This document shows, piece after piece, positions 59,754-64,000 of a stretch of 64,000 nt of DNA. The position numbers were made by a program, and so were the translations under genes. The DNA comes from DATAGF01 sp963835685. Its GTDB lineage: Bacteria; Actinomycetota; Thermoleophilia; Miltoncostaeales; Miltoncostaeaceae. Numbering within the stretch: the first letter of the stretch is position 1; every line of letters starts with the position of its first letter. The notes below the pieces were generated by a model. The model saw only the letters and a list, made by a program, of their open reading frames with translations. It had not been told where the DNA came from and made no database searches. Location of the stretch: NCBI GenBank assembly GCA_963835685.1, contig CAWIGI010000004.1, positions 124,001-188,000 on the forward strand, read 5' to 3'.

Positions 59754-60989
59754 GGGGACTCCTCGCCCAGGCCCGCCGACTCGGCGACGAGCTCCATCAG
59801 GTCCATCACGGCGATCGGCTCGGCGCGCCCGGCGCCGGCCTCGGACAGGGGTCGCTCGGACCAGACGCACGCGCTCACCAGCGTGTCCACCTCGAGGGCC
59901 GCGGCGCGCTCCAGGCGCCTGCGGCTGATCTCGGCGGTGAGGTCGGGCCGCTCGATGCCGAGCCCGGCCCCGGCCCCGGAGCAGTAGGACCACTGGGTGA
60001 CGTGGTCCACGTCCCTGAAGGTCAGGCCCGGGATCGCCCGCAGGATCTCGCGGGGCGCCGCGTGGATGCCCTTGCGCTTGTTGAGCCGGCAGGCGTCGTG
60101 GTAGGTGACGACCCGCTCGATCGGCACCGTCAGCGCCAGGCGCCCCTCGCGCACCAGCTCGGCCACCAGCTCCACCGCCAGCACGAACTCGAAGTCGAGG
60201 TCGTCGCCGAAGAACCGGGGGTAGTCCTCGGTGAAGGAGATGTAGTCGTGGGGGTCGATGACGATGATCCGCCTGGTGCCGCTCGCGCGCCAGTCGGCGA
60301 CGTTGTGCTCGGCGAAGCGCCGCGCCTGCTCCACGTAGCCCATCTCGGCCGCCGGGCCGCCGCAGCACCACTGCTCGCGCATGAGGCCGAACTCCACGCC
60401 GGCGGCCGGCCAGGATGCGGGCGAGCGCGCGCGGCATGGAGGTGCGGTGGAAGGCGGCCTCGCAGTCGCAGAAGAGCACGGTCTCGCCGCCCACGGGCAG
60501 ACCGAGGCCGTCGGCCCAGTCGGCCACATGGGCCTGGTCGACCGGCGTGCCGTTCAGCACCGGCTCGTGGCGGCGCTCGTCGGTGAGCCGGTTCCACTCC
60601 TGCCAGCCCGGCTGGTGGATCCCGGCGTCGACCGCCAGCCCGCGCATCGCCTTCACCAGGTCCACCGTGCGCGTGCGGAAGCGGTAGAAGTCCCCGGTGA
60701 AGAGGGTGTTCGGGCAGCGCAGCTCGCAGGCCCCGCACTGGGTGCAGTGGACGTAGTCGCGGGCGACGTCCTCGACCCCGAGCATGCCCTGCTCCATGCC
60801 CACCACGTTCGCGTGGAAGGCCGTGGGCGTGTGCGCCTCGTCGCGGGTGACCTGCATCACGGGGCACACCTCGCGGCAGAACTTGTGCCCCGAGCTGAAG
60901 CAGTTGTAGGCGGCGCTCCGCCACCGCTCCACGAAGGCCTCCGTCAGGCCCCCGTCGGGCGGCTCCTCCCGCGACGCCCCACCTTCCAT
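59750..60989 (-). CDS. Fe-S binding oxidoreductase subunit (GlcF/HdrD-like), one frameshift
   Basis: The N-terminus MEGGASREEPPDGGLTEAFV is followed by AAYNCFSSGHKFCREVCPVM and a cysteine cluster YVHCTQCGACELRCPNTLFT, matching 4Fe-4S binding. Two CCG domains follow: WCCGGPAAEMGYVEQARRFA and, near the end, SYCSGAGAGLGIERPDLTAE, with YHDACRLNKRKGIHAAPREI between. It passes electrons from the FAD subunit, as GlcF does. One extra base near 60405 breaks the frame; removing it gives LAAAGVEFGLM and exactly 413 codons. ATG 60989 has GGGAGGGGGC ahead. It is first in the leftward operon. Confidence 0.86.
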
Positions 60990-61021
60990 GACGCCCCCTC
61001 CCGCCGCAGGGCAGTGGGGCC

Positions 61022-61027
61022 AACATA
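61022..61027 (-). promoter_or_regulatory. Putative -10 box of the Fe-S/flavoprotein operon
   Basis: TATGTT on the minus strand lies 32 bases before ATG 60989; the leader would be about 25 bases with a GGGAGGGGGC ribosome-binding site. Confidence 0.45.
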
Positions 61028-61132
61028 GATGAGCGGGCGAACCGCTGTCGACCACCGGAGGGGCGGCGCTTGCCAGCCGGTGCGGCGCGGCGCCAGGATA
61101 GGCGCCCAGGCGTCGACGCGAGGGGGCGGGCC

Positions 61133-62567
61133 GTGACCACCGAGACCCGGGGGAACTTCATCGGCGGCGAGTGGCGGGAGGGCGCCGACGGCGCCGTCGA
61201 CGCGGTGCTCGACCCGGCGACCGGCGAGACGATCGCCGAGGTGGCGTCCTCGTCGCCGGCCGACGTGGACCGGGCGGTCGCGGCGGCGGCGGCGGCCTTC
61301 CCGGCCTGGGCGGCGACGACCCCCGCGGAGCGGGCGACGGCCCTCTGGCGGCTCGCCGACCGGATGGAGGAGCACGCCGACGAGCTCGTGGCCCTCGAGA
61401 GCCGCAACGTCGGCAAGCCGATCGCCGCCGTCCCGGAGGAGATCGAGTTCGACATCGACAACCTGCGCTTCTTCGCCGGCGCCGCCCGCACGGCGACGGC
61501 GCAGGCCAGCGGCGAGTACATGGCCGGCTACACCTCGATCCTGCGCCGCGAGCCGCTCGGCGTCGTGGCCTCGATCGCGCCGTGGAACTACCCGCTGATG
61601 ATGGCGATCTGGAAGATCGGGCCCGCCCTGGCGGCCGGCAACACGGTGGTGCTGAAGCCGTCCGAGCTGACGCCCGCTCACCGCCCTGCGCCTGGCCGAG
61701 CTGGCGGCCGACCTGCTGCCGCCGGGGGTGCTCAACGTCGTCACCGGCCAGGGCGAGAGCGCCGGCGCGGCGCTCTCGGGCCATCCCGAGGTCGCGATCG
61801 TCTCGCTCACCGGCGAGGTCGGCACCGGCAAGGCGGTCATGCGCGCCGCGGCCGACTCGCTCAAGCGGGTCCACCTGGAGCTGGGCGGCAAGGCCCCGGT
61901 GGTGGTCTTCGACGACGCCGACCTCGACGCGGCCGTCGCCGCCGTGAAGCTCTTCGGCTACTTCAACGCCGGCCAGGACTGCACCGCCTCGACGCGCGTG
62001 ATCGCCGGGCCCGGGGTCTACGGCGACGTGGTCGACGGCATCGCGGAGGCCGCCTCCAGCCTCGTCATGGGCAGCCCGGCCGACGAGGCCACCGAGCTCG
62101 GGCCGCTGATCTCGGCCGACCAGCGCGAGCGCGTGGCCGGGTTCGTCGACCGCGCCGCCGGCGCCGGGGCGCGGGTCGTGACCGGCGGCGAGCCGGGCGA
62201 CGGGCCGGGCTTCTACTACCGGCCGAGCGTCGTGGCGGACGTCGCCCAGGACTCCGAGATCGCCCAGCGGGAGGTCTTCGGGCCGGTGGTGACGGTCCAG
62301 CGCTTCTCCGACGAGGACGAGGCGATCGCCTGGGCCAACGGCGTCAACTACGGCCTGTCGGCCTCGGTGTGGACCGGCGACGTCGGCCGCGCCCACCGCG
62401 TCGCGAACGCCCTGCGGTTCGGCACGGTCTGGGTCAACGACCACGGCCCCCTCGTCGCCGAGATGCCCCACGGCGGCTTCAAGCAGTCCGGCATGGGCAA
62501 GGACATGTCGGCCCACTCCCTGGAGCACTACACCGAGCTCAAGCACGTGATGATCAGCCTCGGCTGA
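61133..62567 (+). CDS. Aldehyde dehydrogenase (aminobutyraldehyde/betaine aldehyde type), one frameshift
   Basis: The protein begins VTTETRGNFIGGEWREGADG, has VASIAPWNYPLMMAIWKIGP and LAAGNTVVLKPSELTP near residue 160, the catalytic glutamate in VHLELGGKAPVVVFDDADLD and the catalytic cysteine in GYFNAGQDCTASTRV, then REVFGPVVTVQRFSDEDEAI. The wording is closest to gamma-aminobutyraldehyde and betaine-aldehyde dehydrogenases, which use NAD. One extra base near 61676 shifts the frame; removing it gives ELTPLTALRLAELA and exactly 478 codons. It is divergent from the Fe-S operon and could act on the aminotransferase product. Confidence 0.9.
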
Positions 62568-62633
62568 GCGGCCGCGCAACGGCATGCAATAGCGGTTTCA
62601 CCGGGTGGGGTGGCGCTCGCTCGTGTCATCGGT

Positions 62634-62639
62634 TACGTT
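62634..62639 (+). promoter_or_regulatory. Putative -10 box of the von Willebrand A protein gene
   Basis: TACGTT ends 8 bases before ATG 62648. Confidence 0.35.
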
Positions 62640-62647
62640 CTCCGCCG

Positions 62648-64000
62648 ATGCCCGCCCTCGCCCGACGGACCCGGGTGGTTCTCGCCCTCGCGGCCTTCGT
62701 CGCCGCGCTCGCGGCGTGGCAGGGGGTGGCCGCGGGCGCGGAGGTCACGGGGGCGACGCTCGAGGGCGCCGGCGTCGGCGACGTTACGAGCACCTCGAGT
62801 CCGGGCGGCAGCGTCCTGCCCGCCACGGCGACGGTGAAGCTGGCCTTCGCCGAGAGCTGGAACAGGACGCAGGTGAACTTCCGTAACGTCGCCTCCGACG
62901 TTGTCACGACCCGTTGCGTCAACACCGACAACTACTTCGGCGAAATGGGCGGCAGCACCCCGACGGTGAGCTTCAACGTGACGGCGCCCGGCCCGCCGGG
63001 CGACTACCACGTCACGTTCTTCGCACACAGCGGCAGCGACTGCACCGCCCAGCGTCCCGGGGGGGTTCACGCTCACTCAGGGGCTGAGCGTGACCGCACC
63101 GGCGGCGAACCCGGACCTGCCGGCGCGCTGCGGGGTCAAACGTGATGCTGATCCTCGACAGCTCCGGCTCGATCGGGGACAACGCCACGAACGTGACGAA
63201 CGCCGCGAGGGGATTCCTCACGGCGCTCGCGGGGACGGGCTCGCAGGTGGCGATCGTTGACTTCGACGCCACGGCGAGCAACCCCCTCGCGGTCCCGTAC
63301 ACGCTCGTCACCGCCGCCAGCATCGCCGAGACCGGCCTCTTCGGGACGTACCTCAACGTCGTATCAGCGCGGACGGCACGACGAACTGGGAGGACGCGTT
63401 CAAGCGCGCCGTCGAGGCCAACGCAAAGTCCGGAGGACCCGTCGCCGACCTGGTGATGTTCATCACCGACGGGGACCCCAACACGATCAACCAGGAGGAC
63501 GGGACCGGGACGACCCGTCTGACCCCCGACGGCAACGTCGAAGTCATGAGGCAGCTCGGTCACCCAGGCCGACCTGGTCAAGAAACCGGCCGTGTCCCCC
63601 CCAAGGACCCCAAGGATTTCGACAGCCACGTCTTCGCCCTCGGCGTCGGCGCCGCTGTGAGCAACCCAGCAGAGCGAAGCCCGCCTGACGGCGGTGTCGG
63701 GCACCCAGAAGTACCCCGGGGTGCACGTTCGGCAAGGCCGACTACACACTCGTGACCAACTTCGGCGACCTGGACGAGCGCGCTGAAGGAGTTCGCCACC
63801 CAGATGTGCAAGGGATCGGTGACGATCACGAAGCTGGTGGACGAGGGCGACGGAAAGCCCGTTCGCGACCAGGGCTGGACCTTCAGCGGCAACGTCGAGA
63901 CCACGAAGGCCACGAAGGACAGCTACAAGTGGGTCGCTCCGGCGCCGCCGCCCGATACGGGTGAGGTGGAGGCGACCACCGACAAGGACGGCATCGCCGC
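62648..64000 (+). pseudogene. Secreted von Willebrand factor A protein, many frameshifts, cut by window edge
   Basis: A signal peptide (TRVVLALAAFVAALAAWQGV) is followed by a beta domain (VKLAFAESWNRTQVNFRNVA), then in other frames a VWA domain with the metal-binding MLILDSSGSIGDNATNVTNA, LVMFITDGDPNTINQEDGTG, HVFALGVGAAVSNPA and, near the right edge, a prealbumin/SpaA-like strand repeat (SVTITKLVDEGDGKPVRDQG). Such adhesins sit on the cell wall or in pili. At least five frame changes occur (near 63055, 63360, 63560, 63670 and 63775); the first is one extra G in a G run. The end lies beyond 64000. Confidence 0.65.

Overview
The window looks like chromosomal DNA from a very high-GC Gram-positive bacterium. 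Its markers are actinobacterial: a separate epsilon subunit in the acyl-CoA carboxylase operon, a full-length Lhr helicase of about 1,488 residues, F420-type oxidoreductases, a primary sigma factor with a short N-terminus, a LuxR fused to degenerate HD domains, and many GTG starts placed directly behind a -10 box (leaderless genes). Several secreted-protein types resemble those of class Thermoleophilia (Solirubrobacterales or Gaiellales). That placement is inference; no rRNA or tRNA gene is visible. I see no CRISPR array, insertion sequence or prophage.

Layout, left to right. 0-5.7 kb: remnants and accessory genes (FkbM methyltransferase, DHFR-like reductase, LuxR regulator, surface protein). 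5.6-11.0 kb: a leftward, overlapping propionate-type operon, methylmalonyl-CoA mutase large chain then carboxylase beta, epsilon and alpha chains and a small protein. 11-12.7 kb: secreted lysyl-oxidase-like protein. 12.9-14.5 kb: moaD-moaE plus two proteins of unknown role. 14.5-16.6 kb: folE2-ACT-deformylase, divergent from the primary sigma factor (16.7-17.8 kb), which has a clear terminator. 17.9 kb: orphan response regulator. 18.8-21.3 kb: quinone-detoxification-like cluster (hydrolase, AhpD-like, ring-cleaving dioxygenase, divergent MarR with palindromic operator). 21.6-23.4 kb: flippase-like membrane protein and polysaccharide deacetylase. 23.5-26.0 kb: fmdB-trkH-trkA behind a CIRCE-like heat-shock operator. 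26-27.1 kb: LCP wall-polymer transferase. 27.2-32.0 kb: housekeeping block rsmI, metG-tatD-rsmA-ispE.

32-36.4 kb: a leftward catabolic operon of unknown substrate (nitroreductase-like, BadI-like crotonase, CoA ligase, hydrolase). 36.6-46 kb: secreted proteins, subtilase, polyphosphate kinase, dehydrogenase, YihY protein, Nei-type glycosylase, tyrosine phosphatase. 47.0-47.2 kb: a paired, strongly palindromic repeat. 47.6-54.2 kb: SnoaL-like protein, HD-LuxR regulator, Lhr. 54.2-62.6 kb: a redox region with YjlB-like cupin, F420-type PPOX protein, class III aminotransferase, a five-gene leftward operon (Fe-S protein, GlcD-like flavoprotein, two small proteins, LLM oxidoreductase) and a divergent aldehyde dehydrogenase. 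The window ends inside a secreted von Willebrand A protein.

Two features run through the whole window. First, about twenty start codons follow a TANNNT-type hexamer by only 6-10 bases, so leaderless transcription seems common, and this decides several starts. Second, about a dozen genes carry isolated single-base frameshifts, nearly all one-base insertions. Removing them restores family-like proteins of exact codon length, which points to sequencing or assembly error rather than gene decay.
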